From: a bacterium
GTDB lineage: Bacteria; Bacillota; Clostridia; Oscillospirales; Oscillospiraceae
Assembly: GCA_004562395.1 (NCBI GenBank)
Contig: SFQY01000005.1
Location: forward strand, 1 to 34,263
DNA length: 34,263 nt
Direction of reading: 5' to 3'
Shown here: positions 6,378 through 14,218 of the stretch, piece after piece
Numbering within the stretch: the first letter of the stretch is position 1
How the letters are laid out: every line of letters starts with the position of its first letter
Program-made: the position numbers and the translations under genes
The notes under the pieces: generated by a model
What the model was told of the DNA's origin: nothing
The model's input: the letters and a program-made list of their open reading frames with translations, nothing else
Database searches by the model: none

Positions 6378-7991
6378 GTGGATCCAATTTATGTCACCGG
6401 ACACCGGAATCCCGACACGGATTCCATTGTGGCCGCCATTGCCTATGCCGCTCTGCGCAACGCCTGCGGCGAGCGGGAATATGAAGCCGCCTGCCTGGGC
6501 CGGGTCTCCGACGAGACCCGGATCGTGCTGGACCGTTTTGGTTTTCAGCCCCCCAAGCGGATCACCGACCTGTATAACCAGGTCCGGGACCTGGATTTTG
6601 ACCGCCCCCCGATTCTGAACACCGGCGTCACCGTGGGCAGAGCCTGGGATGAGCTGCAGGACTACCCCTCCATTGCCGCCGTTCCGGTGGCCAACGAGGA
6701 CGGCTCCCTCTACGGCATTCTGTCCAGGACGGACGTTGCCAATTATAACATGTCCAATATCGCCTCCTGTGTGCTGGATCAGGTGCCTCTGTTCAACGTC
6801 CTGTCCGTTCTGGAAGGACGGATCCTCAACGAGGCCGGAGAAAACACGGACACCATTTCCGGTGAAGTGACCATTGCCCTGCCCCAGAGCCGGGAGAATC
6901 TGCTGTTCCAGAAAAAGGAGAGCGTTGTGCTTTGCGGCCATCAGCCGGACATGATCCGCCGGGCTTTGGAAATGAACGTCAGCTGCCTGGTGCTGTGCCA
7001 GACGGAGATCTCCGAGGAACTGCGGGATATGCCCACGGAAACCTGCATCATCTCCACTCCCTTCGACGCCTACCGGGCCGCCCGGCTGATTTTCCAGTCC
7101 ACCCCCGTGGGCCGCATCTGCAACACCCAGGGGCTGGTATGCTTCCATCTGGACGAGCGGGTGGACGATGTCCGGGAGATGGTCCTCAAATACCGCCATC
7201 CCAGCTACCCCATTCTGGACGAATCGGAGAAGGTGGTGGGCATCCTGACCAGATACCATCTGCTGCGTCCGAGAAAGAAGCAGGTGGTGCTGGTGGATCA
7301 CAACGAGGCCTCCCAGTCCGTACCCGGCCTGGAGGAGGCGGAGCTGCTGGAGATCATCGACCACCACCGGCTGGCGGATATCCAGACCACCAACCCCATC
7401 TATGTGCGCAACGAGCCGGTGGGCTCCACCAATACCATCATCGCCAACATGTTCCAGGACCGGGGCCTGATGCCCTCGGAGAATCTGGCGGGCATGATGG
7501 CGGCGGCGATCCTCTCCGACACCGTCATGTTCAAATCCCCCACCTGCACCCAGCGGGATATCCGCACGGCGGAGCGGATGGCCCGGATCGCCAACGTTTC
7601 TCTGGATGAGCTGGGCAAGGCGATCTTCTCCGCGGCTCTGGACAACAAGTCCGTGGACGAGATCCTCTTTACCGATTACAAGGAATTCCACATCGCCGGC
7701 CACTGCCTGGCGGTGTCCCAGGTGACCTGCGTGGACAGTGCCGCGGTGCTGCGCCGGAAGGAGGAATTCCTGGAGCTGATGCGCAAGACTGTGGCGGACA
7801 AGGGCTTCGACCTGATGGTGCTGATGCTCACCGACGTGCTGCTGGAGGGCACCCAGATCCTCTACGTGGGGGACAGCGACACCATCCAGCAGGCCTTCAA
7901 CGTAGTCCCCAGGGACAATACCGCCTTCCTGCCCAAGGTCATGAGCCGGAAGAAGCAGGTCATTCCCATGCTCTCCGATTTGTGGGGTTAA
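6378..7991 (+). CDS. ppaC: Manganese-dependent inorganic pyrophosphatase, family II with CBS-DRTGG insert
   Basis: The enzyme hydrolyses pyrophosphate to phosphate in the cytoplasm, pulling biosynthetic reactions such as ADP-glucose formation by GlgC. The DHH domain begins at once with H9, D13 and D15 (GHRNPDTDS) as metal ligands, and the second motif is D328-H329-H330 (IIDHHR). Between them lie a first CBS domain (about 65-125), a DRTGG-like region (about 125-245) and a second CBS domain (about 250-305). In this subfamily adenine nucleotides bound to the CBS pair regulate activity. The DHHA2 domain forms the C-terminus (RKKQVIPMLSDLW). At 537 residues it fits the long, regulated subfamily. 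GTG at 6378 is chosen because GAGGAGG lies just upstream and the DHH domain starts immediately; the TTG at 6333 in frame is less likely. Confidence 0.94.
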   Translation: MDPIYVTGHRNPDTDSIVAAIAYAALRNACGEREYEAACLGRVSDETRIVLDRFGFQPPKRITDLYNQVRDLDFDRPPILNTGVTVGRAWDELQDYPSIAAVPVANEDGSLYGILSRTDVANYNMSNIASCVLDQVPLFNVLSVLEGRILNEAGENTDTISGEVTIALPQSRENLLFQKKESVVLCGHQPDMIRRALEMNVSCLVLCQTEISEELRDMPTETCIISTPFDAYRAARLIFQSTPVGRICNTQGLVCFHLDERVDDVREMVLKYRHPSYPILDESEKVVGILTRYHLLRPRKKQVVLVDHNEASQSVPGLEEAELLEIIDHHRLADIQTTNPIYVRNEPVGSTNTIIANMFQDRGLMPSENLAGMMAAAILSDTVMFKSPTCTQRDIRTAERMARIANVSLDELGKAIFSAALDNKSVDEILFTDYKEFHIAGHCLAVSQVTCVDSAAVLRRKEEFLELMRKTVADKGFDLMVLMLTDVLLEGTQILYVGDSDTIQQAFNVVPRDNTAFLPKVMSRKKQVIPMLSDLWG

Positions 7992-8012
7992 TCGCAAAAT
8001 GAGGGCGCGGCG

Positions 8013-8053
8013 GATACAGGATATGGACTGGATTTCAATGAAATACCATATCC
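8013..8053 (+). repeat. GATA-heptamer inverted repeat upstream of holB
   Basis: GATACAG (8013-8019) and GATATGG (8020-8026) are adjacent heptamers, and the complement of the second, CCATATC, occurs at 8046-8052, giving an eight-base stem GGATATGG/CCATATCC with a loop that includes ATTTCAATGAAAT. It resembles the longer array at 9081-9179 on the other side of holB. Confidence 0.55.
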
Positions 8054-8110
8054 GATATTTCGGATCCATCCAGGCTTTGCCGCGTTCGATGGATACAAAG
8101 GAGGGGCCGC

Positions 8111-9064
8111 ATGGGCTTTGAGAGTCTGCTGGGCAATGAGCGCCTGAAGGAGAACCTGGCGGAAAGTCTGGCCAAGGGGCGCATCTCCCACTTTTACCTG
8201 ATCGCCGGGCCGGAGGGCTCCGGCAAACACACCCTGGCACGGCTTCTGGCGGCGGCGATCCTGTGTCAGGGAAAGAAGAAACCCTGCTTCGCCTGCGGCC
8301 CCTGCCGCAAGGTCATGGACGGGAACCATCCGGACTTCATCACCGTGGACGATCCCGAGAAGAAAACCGTTTCCGTGGAGCTGATCCGGCAGGCCCGGGC
8401 GGATATCTACATCCAGCCCAACGAGTCGGAGCATAAGATTTACCTGTTCCCCAGAGCCCAGGATATGGGCCTGCCGGGGCAGAACGCCCTGCTGAAGGTG
8501 CTGGAGGAACCGCCGAAATACGCCGTCTTCCTGCTGCTGGCGGACAATCCGGACAAGCTGCTGCCCACCGTCCGTTCCCGCTGCACGGAGCTGAATATGC
8601 AGGCCCTGCCGGAGGAGGTGCTGAGAAAGCAGCTCCGGAGGGACTTCCCCCAGGCCCAGGACGACGATATCAGCGCCGCCATCTTCCGAAGCGGCGGCTT
8701 TCTGGGCCAGGCCCGGCAGCTGCTGGAGACCGGCGGCCAGCTTCCACCCCAGACCGAAGCCTTTGTGGAGGCCTTCAGCGGGAAGGACGCCCTGGCCCTG
8801 CTGCGGGTCCTGGTGCCTATGGAAAAAATGAAGCGGGATGCCCTGGCAGACCTGCTGGAAGGATGGCTGGAGCTGACGGAAAGCGCCCTTGCCAGCCGCA
8901 GCGGTGTCCGGGCGGTTTCTCCCCACGCCCGCCGGATGGCCCAGGCCCGCACCGGCGCGGAGCTGCATGACGCCACGGTGAAGCTGCGCAAGGCCCTGGA
9001 CTACGTCCGGAGCAACGTCTCCCCCGCCGCGGTCTGCGGATACCTGGAGTGGGAGCTGCGGTAG
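8111..9064 (+). CDS. holB: DNA polymerase III delta-prime subunit
   Basis: This clamp-loader subunit helps load the sliding clamp during replication. The 317-residue product has an AAA+ fold: a P-loop GPEGSGKHT at 33-41, then a zinc module with C52, C59, C62 and C65, the segment HKIYLFPRAQDMGLPGQNALLKVLEEPP typical of delta-prime (cited here by its parts HKIYLF and LLKVLEEPP), and the sensor/SRC motif VRSRC. The C-terminal third is the helical collar domain. GGAGGGG precedes the ATG. holB followed by ricT is a widely conserved arrangement in Firmicutes. GATA-heptamer repeats flank the gene on both sides. Confidence 0.93.
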   Translation: MGFESLLGNERLKENLAESLAKGRISHFYLIAGPEGSGKHTLARLLAAAILCQGKKKPCFACGPCRKVMDGNHPDFITVDDPEKKTVSVELIRQARADIYIQPNESEHKIYLFPRAQDMGLPGQNALLKVLEEPPKYAVFLLLADNPDKLLPTVRSRCTELNMQALPEEVLRKQLRRDFPQAQDDDISAAIFRSGGFLGQARQLLETGGQLPPQTEAFVEAFSGKDALALLRVLVPMEKMKRDALADLLEGWLELTESALASRSGVRAVSPHARRMAQARTGAELHDATVKLRKALDYVRSNVSPAAVCGYLEWELR

Positions 9065-9080
9065 AGAACGAAATTTATTG

Positions 9081-9179
9081 GATATAAGATATCAGATACA
9101 AGATATAAGATATGGGCAAGGAATTTTCAAATCCCAAGGGGATACCTTATCATATATCCTCTATCTTCTGTCTTTCATC
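9081..9179 (+). repeat. Paired GATA-heptamer arrays in inverted orientation
   Basis: Five exact tandem heptamers occupy 9081-9115: GATATAA, GATATCA, GATACAA, GATATAA, GATATGG. After a 29-base centre, 9145-9179 reads CCTTATC, ATATATC, CTCTATC, TTCTGTC, TTTCATC, which on the other strand is again five heptamers beginning GAT or GAC. The two 35-base arrays can pair imperfectly into a long stem with seven-base periodicity. The region is AT-rich and stands out from the GC-rich genes around it. It ends just before the ricT ribosome binding site. Confidence 0.8.
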
Positions 9180-9200
9180 TTTAAGGATAGGAGCAATGCA

Positions 9201-10415
9201 ATGGAAGAAGAAATCAAAACCACGTCCCCGGAGAATGTGGAGGTCGTGGACATCCAGTTCCGTCCCGGGCAGAAAATTTACTTTTTTGACCCTGCGGGGG
9301 CGATCTACAATCCCGGGGACCATGTCATCATCGACACCGCCCGGGGCGCCGAGTTTGGCATCTGCGCCGCCGGAAACCACCGGATCCCGCCCAAAGAGGT
9401 GGTGGCGCCTCTGCGCAGGGTGCTGCGGCTGACCACGCCCCAGGACGAGAAAACCGTCGAGGAGAACCGGGCCAAGGAGAAGCGGGCCTACCAGGTCTGC
9501 ACCCAGAAAATCGCGGAGCATGGGCTGGACATGCAGCTGGTATCCGCCGAGGTGGCCTTTGACGGCAGCAAGATCCTGTTCTATTTCACCGCCGACGAGC
9601 GGGTGGATTTCCGGGAGCTGGTGAAAAACCTGGCCTCCGTGTTCCACACCCGCATCGAGCTGCGGCAGATCGGCGTCCGGGACAAGGCCAAGATGGTGGG
9701 AGGTCTCGGCATCTGCGGCCGTCCCTTCTGCTGCGCCAGCTTCCTGGATGACTTTCAGCCTGTCTCCATCAAAATGGCCAAGACCCAGAACCTGTCCCTG
9801 AATCCCACCAAGATCTCCGGCACCTGCGGCCGCCTGATGTGCTGCCTGAAATATGAGCAGGATGCCTATGAGGACTTAATCCGCACCAGCCCCAAGCCCG
9901 ACTCCTTCGTGGATACCCCCGACGGACGGGGCACCGTGGTGGAGGTGGACCTTCTGCGCCAGCGGGTGAAGGTGCGGATGGAGGAAAACCCCGAAACCAT
10001 CGGCGTTTACGCCAATACCGATATTGCCGTTCTGCGCAGCGGAAAGGCGAAAAAGAACGATCCTCCCATCCCCGCCGATCTGGCGCCCATTTCCGGCAGC
10101 GGAAAGCGGGTCCGTCAGGAGCGGGCGGAGGAGAAGCTCACCCTGGAGCCCATCCGCTTCCGCTACAGCACCGAGTCCGTTGTGGAGGAGGCGAAGCCGG
10201 AGACCAGGGAGCCTGCGGAGCCGGCCCCGGCCAGACAGTCCTCCCGCTCCCGCCGGCGCCGTCCGCCCCAGGAATCCGGACAGGAGGCTGCCGCCGGGCA
10301 GCCCCAGAAGCCGGAAAAGGAAACCAAACCGGAGTCCTCCGCGGACAGCAAGCCTCCCCGGCGCCGTTCCGGAGGCCGCCGCCGCAGACCGCCCAAGACC
10401 GGAAACGAGGGATAA
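9201..10415 (+). CDS. ricT: PSP1-domain protein RicT (YaaT)
   Basis: In Bacillus, RicT works with RicA and RicF in the Y-complex, which carries iron-sulfur clusters and promotes RNase Y-dependent mRNA maturation. The conserved PSP1 core spans about residues 20-240 and shows the cysteine signatures GICGRPFCCASF and CGRLMCCLKYE. The remaining ~75 residues are a low-complexity tail rich in Arg, Pro and Glu (SRSRRRRPP and RRRSGGRRRRPP), likely disordered and nucleic-acid binding, which Bacillus RicT lacks as far as I recall. ATG at 9201 has AGGATAGGAG upstream; the frame runs back to 9078 but would translate the heptamer repeat. It follows holB, as in Bacillus. Confidence 0.93.
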   Translation: MEEEIKTTSPENVEVVDIQFRPGQKIYFFDPAGAIYNPGDHVIIDTARGAEFGICAAGNHRIPPKEVVAPLRRVLRLTTPQDEKTVEENRAKEKRAYQVCTQKIAEHGLDMQLVSAEVAFDGSKILFYFTADERVDFRELVKNLASVFHTRIELRQIGVRDKAKMVGGLGICGRPFCCASFLDDFQPVSIKMAKTQNLSLNPTKISGTCGRLMCCLKYEQDAYEDLIRTSPKPDSFVDTPDGRGTVVEVDLLRQRVKVRMEENPETIGVYANTDIAVLRSGKAKKNDPPIPADLAPISGSGKRVRQERAEEKLTLEPIRFRYSTESVVEEAKPETREPAEPAPARQSSRSRRRRPPQESGQEAAAGQPQKPEKETKPESSADSKPPRRRSGGRRRRPPKTGNEG

Positions 10416-10424
10416 ACCGCGCCC

Positions 10425-12437
10425 ATGGAAAAAAGAAAGCTTTTGGGAACGATCCCGGTGCCGGGATGGCTGTTTGTCATTCTGAGTGTGGCCTATGACG
10501 AGCTGCTTCTGCACCTTTGGACCTCAGAGGTTCTTCAAACCGGACGGCTGCTGGCGGTACTGGCCTTTGGAGCAGGCTTCGGCAGCCTCCTGGCGCTGCT
10601 CATCAGCCTGATCCCCTCCGGACGGGCTGCCAAATGGGTGGCCGTCACCGTGGCCTTCCTGGAAAATGTGCTGTGCCTGCTGGCGTACTTTATCTCCGAT
10701 GCCTACCAGGTCTTTATGACCCCCGCCACCATTTTCGGCGGCGCCGGGGGCGTGGCCAGGGACTTTTTGCAGCTGGTGCTGTCCCTGCTGGCCCGGAACC
10801 TGTGGCGAATCGGTCTGGTCCTGCTGCCCACGGCCGCGTATGCCCTGCTTTGCCGCTGTGAAAAAACCGGCTGGAAGCGCAGATGTGTTCTGGCAGCCCT
10901 GGGGGCGGGGCTGTACCTTCTGGGCTTTGGCGCGGTGAAGAGCCTGACAGCGGATGAGGCCCGGTTTGGCGCCGCCTACGACTTTGACAGCGCCATCCGT
11001 TCCTTCGGACTGAACATGGGCCTGACCCTGGAGATCCGCCACAGCGGCGGCGGTGAGAAGGAGCCCGTCTTTGAGGCCCTTCAGCCGGAGCCGGAGACGG
11101 TCCCCGCGGCCCCGGAAGCCTCTGAGCAGCCCCAGCCCACGGAGGCCGTCTACGGTGACAATGTCCTGGATCTGGATTTTGCCGCGCTGAAGCAGGACGC
11201 TCCCAGCACCTCCGTCGCAGCGGTCTGCGATTATCTGACCACCCGGAAGCCCTCAAAGCAGAATGCCTTCACGGGTATGTTCGCGGGGAAGAACCTGATC
11301 CTCATCACCGCCGAGGCCTTTACCGAGGAGGTCATTGATCCGGAGCTGACCCCCACCCTCTACCGCATGGCCACCGAGGGGATCCGCTTTACGGACTATT
11401 ACCAGCCCGCCTGGGGCGCCAGCACCACCTCGGGAGAGTTCTCCAACACGGTGGGCCTGGTTCCCACCAACGGCGGCATGTGCATGAAGGAGGTCCTTCA
11501 GCAGAATTTCTTCCTGACCATGGGCCATCAGCTCCAGCGGCAGGGATACTATTCCGCGGCCTATCACAACCACAACAAGGATTTCTATGACCGGGACAAG
11601 ACCCACACCCATCTGGGCTATGACCGGTTCCTGGCCCAGTACGGCGGGCTGGAGGGGATCACTCCGGTCTGGCCGGAAAGCGATCTGGAAATGATCGACG
11701 TGACGGTTCCTCAGTATATCGATCAGCAGCCCTTCAGCATCTACTATATGACCGTCAGCGGCCACTGCATGTATTCCCTGAACGCCAACGCCATGGCCAA
11801 GAAGCATTATGACGAGGTGGCGGATATGGATTGCTCCGAGGCGGTGAAGTGCTACTACGCCTCCCAGCTGGAGCTGGAAGCGGCCATGGCCTCTCTGGTG
11901 AGGCAGCTGGAGGAGGCCGGCATCGCCGACGACACCGTTGTTGTCATTTCCTCGGACCATTACCCCTACGGCCTGGAGCGCAGCGGAACCTGGCAGAATA
12001 CGTCGGATTACCTGGCGGAGCTGTACGGGGTAGATCGTTATGACAATTTTATCCGGGACCACAATGCCCTGATCATCTGGAGCGGCTGCCTGGAGGACCT
12101 GGACATCACCGTGGAGGAGCCGGTCTACAGTCTGGATATCCTGCCCACCCTGTCCAACCTGTTTGGCCTGCCCTACGATTCCCGCCTGCTGGTGGGCCGG
12201 GACGTGTTCTCTGAGGAGACGCCCCTGGTACTCTGGCCGGATTTCAGCTGGAAAACGGACAAGGGACTGTATAACGCCCAGACCGGCGTCTTCACCCCGG
12301 CGGAAGGCGTTCAGGCGGAGAAGGACTATATCGATTATATCAGCTCGGTGGTCCGCAACAAGATCACCTATTCCCGCTCGGTGCTGGACACGGACTTCTT
12401 CAATTACGTGTCCAAGGCCCTGGGGCTGGGAGAATAA
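10425..12437 (+). CDS. LTA synthase family membrane sulfatase
   Basis: Family members transfer glycerol-phosphate from phosphatidylglycerol to build lipoteichoic acid or modify related envelope polymers, with the catalytic domain outside the cell. The 670-residue protein has about five N-terminal transmembrane helices (residues 10-165), a Pro/Glu-rich linker near 205-235, and an extracellular sulfatase-fold domain. Catalytic residues expected from LtaS can be placed: E297 (LITAEAF), nucleophile T335 (ASTTSGEF), and D511-H512 (VISSDHYPYG), with SGHCMYS as a further conserved His. The ATG at 10425 is nine bases after the ricT stop, with GAGGG in the ricT end as a weak ribosome binding site, so it is probably the last gene of the holB-ricT unit. 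Whether it is a true LTA polymerase cannot be decided from sequence alone. Confidence 0.85.
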   Translation: MEKRKLLGTIPVPGWLFVILSVAYDELLLHLWTSEVLQTGRLLAVLAFGAGFGSLLALLISLIPSGRAAKWVAVTVAFLENVLCLLAYFISDAYQVFMTPATIFGGAGGVARDFLQLVLSLLARNLWRIGLVLLPTAAYALLCRCEKTGWKRRCVLAALGAGLYLLGFGAVKSLTADEARFGAAYDFDSAIRSFGLNMGLTLEIRHSGGGEKEPVFEALQPEPETVPAAPEASEQPQPTEAVYGDNVLDLDFAALKQDAPSTSVAAVCDYLTTRKPSKQNAFTGMFAGKNLILITAEAFTEEVIDPELTPTLYRMATEGIRFTDYYQPAWGASTTSGEFSNTVGLVPTNGGMCMKEVLQQNFFLTMGHQLQRQGYYSAAYHNHNKDFYDRDKTHTHLGYDRFLAQYGGLEGITPVWPESDLEMIDVTVPQYIDQQPFSIYYMTVSGHCMYSLNANAMAKKHYDEVADMDCSEAVKCYYASQLELEAAMASLVRQLEEAGIADDTVVVISSDHYPYGLERSGTWQNTSDYLAELYGVDRYDNFIRDHNALIIWSGCLEDLDITVEEPVYSLDILPTLSNLFGLPYDSRLLVGRDVFSEETPLVLWPDFSWKTDKGLYNAQTGVFTPAEGVQAEKDYIDYISSVVRNKITYSRSVLDTDFFNYVSKALGLGE

Positions 12438-12446
12438 GCCCTTTCC

Positions 12447-12482
12447 GGAGCCGTCCCGCGCCAGGTGGGACGGCTCCTTTTT
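12447..12482 (+). terminator. Intrinsic terminator after the LTA synthase-like gene
   Basis: An 11-bp perfect stem (GGAGCCGTCCC at 12447-12457 with GGGACGGCTCC at 12467-12477) is followed by a five-base T run. Confidence 0.92.
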
Positions 12483-12526
12483 CGAGCAATCGCAGGTTTG
12501 CGTCGGGAAAAGGACGCAATGAACAC

Positions 12527-12557
12527 AAAAAAGCTGTCACCTCGGTGACAGCTTTTT
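12527..12557 (-). terminator. Terminator of mgtE (bidirectional hairpin)
   Basis: AAAGCTGTCAC and GTGACAGCTTT form a strong stem around CTCG, with A-rich sequence on the left and T-rich on the right, so it can terminate in both directions. On the minus strand it lies 28 bases after the mgtE stop. Confidence 0.85.
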
Positions 12558-12584
12558 CAGGAACCGGTTCTCATACCGTTGTCT

Positions 12585-13964
12585 TCAAACACCCAGCAGG
12601 GTCTTGGCGAACAGGAAGTAGACCAGCAAGCTCAGGGCGTCCACGATGGTGGTGATGAAGGGACTGGCCATTACCGCCGGGTCGAAGCCCAGGCGCTTGG
12701 CCAGCAGGGGCAGGGAGCAGCCCACAAACTTGGCGATGACCACCGTGACGCACAGGGTCAGGCATACCACGCCGTTGACCATCAGGCTGATGCTCTCATT
12801 GCCCATCAGAAGCCGGTCCACCAGAAAGACCTTGGCAAAGCACACCACTGCCAGGGTGGTGCCGCAGAGTACGGCGGTGCGGATCTCCTTCCACATGACC
12901 CGGAACAGGTCGGAAAACTTCAGCTCGTCCAGGCTCAGGGCGCGGATGACGGTAACGGAGGACTGGGAGCCGCAGTTACCGCCGGTGTCCATCAGCATGG
13001 GAATGAAAGCCGTCAGAGCGGGCAGCAGGCTCAGGGCATCCTCAAAGGATGTGATGATCATTCCTGTGAAGGTGGCCGAAACCATCAGCAGCATCAGCCA
13101 GGGAATGCGGTGCCGGAACAGGTCGAAGGGCGTGCTTTTGAGGTAGGTCTTTTCCGAGGGGGTCATGGCCGCCATGATCTCCATATCCTCGGTGGCCTCG
13201 TCTTCCATGACGTCCATGGCGTCGTCGAAGGTGACGATACCGACCATCCGGTTTTCCCCGTCCACCACGGGCAGCGCCAGGAAGTTGTACTTGTTGAACA
13301 TCCGGGCGACCTCTTCCTGGTCGGTCTGGGTGGTGACGCTGATCAGGTTGGTCAGCATCAGATCCTCGATCTTCATCTCGTCATCATCCGCCAGCAGCAG
13401 ATCCTTGACGGTCACCAGACCCGTCAGGGTCCGGTCCTTCTCCAGAACATAGCAGGTGTAGATGGTCTCCTTGTCAACGCCCTGGCGGCGGATGCGCAGG
13501 ATGGCCTCCTCCACCGTCATATGGGGGCGCAGGGATACGTATTCCGTGGTCATGATGGAACCGGCGGAATTTTCCGGGTAGCGCAGGATCTGGTTGATGG
13601 AGCTGCGCATCTCCGGGTCGGCGTGCTTCAGGATCCGCTTGACCACGTTGGCGGGCATCTCCTCCACCAGGTCCGCCGCGTCGTCCACATACAGCTCGTC
13701 CAGAACTTCCTTCAGCTCATTGTCCGAGAAGCCCCGGATCAGCAGCTCCTGATCGTCGGGCTCCATTTCCACGAAGGTCTCCGCCGCCTGCTCCTTGGGC
13801 AGGAGCCGGAACATCAGCGGGATCTGCTTCTCCTCCAGCCCCCGGAACATCCCTGCCACATCGCTGGGGTTCATGGTCACCAGAATATCCCGGAGCGTGG
13901 AATACTTTTTCTCTTCCAGCATTGCCAGAAGGGCTTTTTCTACGATTTCAAAACGCTCAGCCAT
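12585..13964 (-). CDS. mgtE: Magnesium transporter/channel MgtE
   Basis: MgtE is a dimeric Mg2+-gated channel of the cytoplasmic membrane that supplies magnesium and closes when cytoplasmic Mg2+ is high. The 459-residue length is normal. The acidic N-domain occupies about 1-130 (MEPDDQELLIRGF), the paired CBS domains about 135-260 (SIMTTEYVSL, LVTVKDLLLAD, LPVVDGENRMVGIVTFDD), then a plug helix and five transmembrane helices. The selectivity segment reads MDTGGNCGSQSSV and the C-terminus contains FDPAVMASPFITTIVD. AAGGAGG lies upstream of the ATG. The leader of about 155 bases contains an upstream ORF and a stem overlapping its end, suggesting translational or attenuation control by Mg2+, which is an inference. 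Confidence 0.96.
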   Translation of the reverse strand: MAERFEIVEKALLAMLEEKKYSTLRDILVTMNPSDVAGMFRGLEEKQIPLMFRLLPKEQAAETFVEMEPDDQELLIRGFSDNELKEVLDELYVDDAADLVEEMPANVVKRILKHADPEMRSSINQILRYPENSAGSIMTTEYVSLRPHMTVEEAILRIRRQGVDKETIYTCYVLEKDRTLTGLVTVKDLLLADDDEMKIEDLMLTNLISVTTQTDQEEVARMFNKYNFLALPVVDGENRMVGIVTFDDAMDVMEDEATEDMEIMAAMTPSEKTYLKSTPFDLFRHRIPWLMLLMVSATFTGMIITSFEDALSLLPALTAFIPMLMDTGGNCGSQSSVTVIRALSLDELKFSDLFRVMWKEIRTAVLCGTTLAVVCFAKVFLVDRLLMGNESISLMVNGVVCLTLCVTVVIAKFVGCSLPLLAKRLGFDPAVMASPFITTIVDALSLLVYFLFAKTLLGV

Positions 13965-14008
13965 GATTATCCTCCTTCAATTATGTAATTTTCAGAGGCA
14001 ATCCTACA

Positions 14009-14061
14009 TGGCCGAAAAAGGCTACGGACCCACCATGGCGGGTACGCGTCTACTTCGGCCA
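14009..14061 (-). promoter_or_regulatory. mgtE leader stem overlapping the end of the uORF
   Basis: On the transcribed strand TGGCCGAA (14061-14054) lies inside the uORF at codons 10-13, and its perfect complement TTCGGCCA (14016-14009) lies six bases after the uORF stop. A smaller stem (ACCC/GGGT) sits between them. A ribosome translating or stalled at the end of the uORF would prevent this pairing, the geometry expected of leader-peptide control. It does not resemble the M-box Mg2+ riboswitch as I know it. Confidence 0.5.
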
Positions 14062-14090
14062 GGTATATTGCCGCTGCCGCCAGCATCCAT
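14022..14090 (-). CDS. Upstream ORF (22-residue leader peptide) of mgtE
   Basis: This small frame runs from ATG at 14090 to TAG at 14022 inside the transcript predicted to lead into mgtE. Its ribosome binding site, AAAGGAGGG seven bases upstream, is as good as that of mgtE itself, which argues that it is translated. The peptide begins MDAGGSGNIPG and ends RSRRVPAMVGP, so it has a cluster of arginines, three prolines and a Gly-Pro just before the stop. Short proline- and arginine-containing leader peptides control Mg2+ transporter genes in enterobacteria (MgtL of mgtA); similarity here is in concept and composition only. Coding status is not proven. Confidence 0.6.
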   Translation of the reverse strand: MDAGGSGNIPGRSRRVPAMVGP

Positions 14091-14125
14091 GGTGTTTCCC
14101 TCCTTTATTGCTCAGAATTCATCTT

Positions 14126-14154
14126 ATTTTAACCCTTTTTTGGCAGGTTGTCAA
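14126..14154 (-). promoter_or_regulatory. Promoter of the mgtE transcript
   Basis: On the minus strand a consensus TTGACA (14154-14149) and TAAAAT (14131-14126) are separated by 17 bases. Transcription would begin near 14119, giving a leader of about 155 bases that contains the uORF. Confidence 0.85.
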
Positions 14155-14156
14155 CC

Positions 14157-14185
14157 TTGACGGAGGGGGTTTTCCGGCGTAAAAT
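14157..14185 (+). promoter_or_regulatory. Promoter of the acetyltransferase gene
   Basis: TTGACG at 14157-14162 and TAAAAT at 14180-14185 are 17 bases apart. Its -35 box lies two bases from the -35 box of the divergent mgtE promoter. Confidence 0.8.
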
Positions 14186-14218
14186 AGGTCGCAGAAATAA
14201 GACAGGGGGAATTTCAAA

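Noticed and set aside
6372..8240. A 622-codon open frame antisense to ppaC
   Set aside because: Same shadow effect; it spans the ppaC-holB junction and has no ribosome binding site or motif.
9078..9200. Upstream extension of ricT to an ATG at 9078
   Set aside because: It would translate the GATA-heptamer arrays and lacks a ribosome binding site; the ATG at 9201 has both a good site and the family start.
13965..14125. M-box Mg2+ riboswitch in the mgtE leader
   Set aside because: The conserved M-box segments I know do not appear, and the leader is dominated by the uORF and a single stem.
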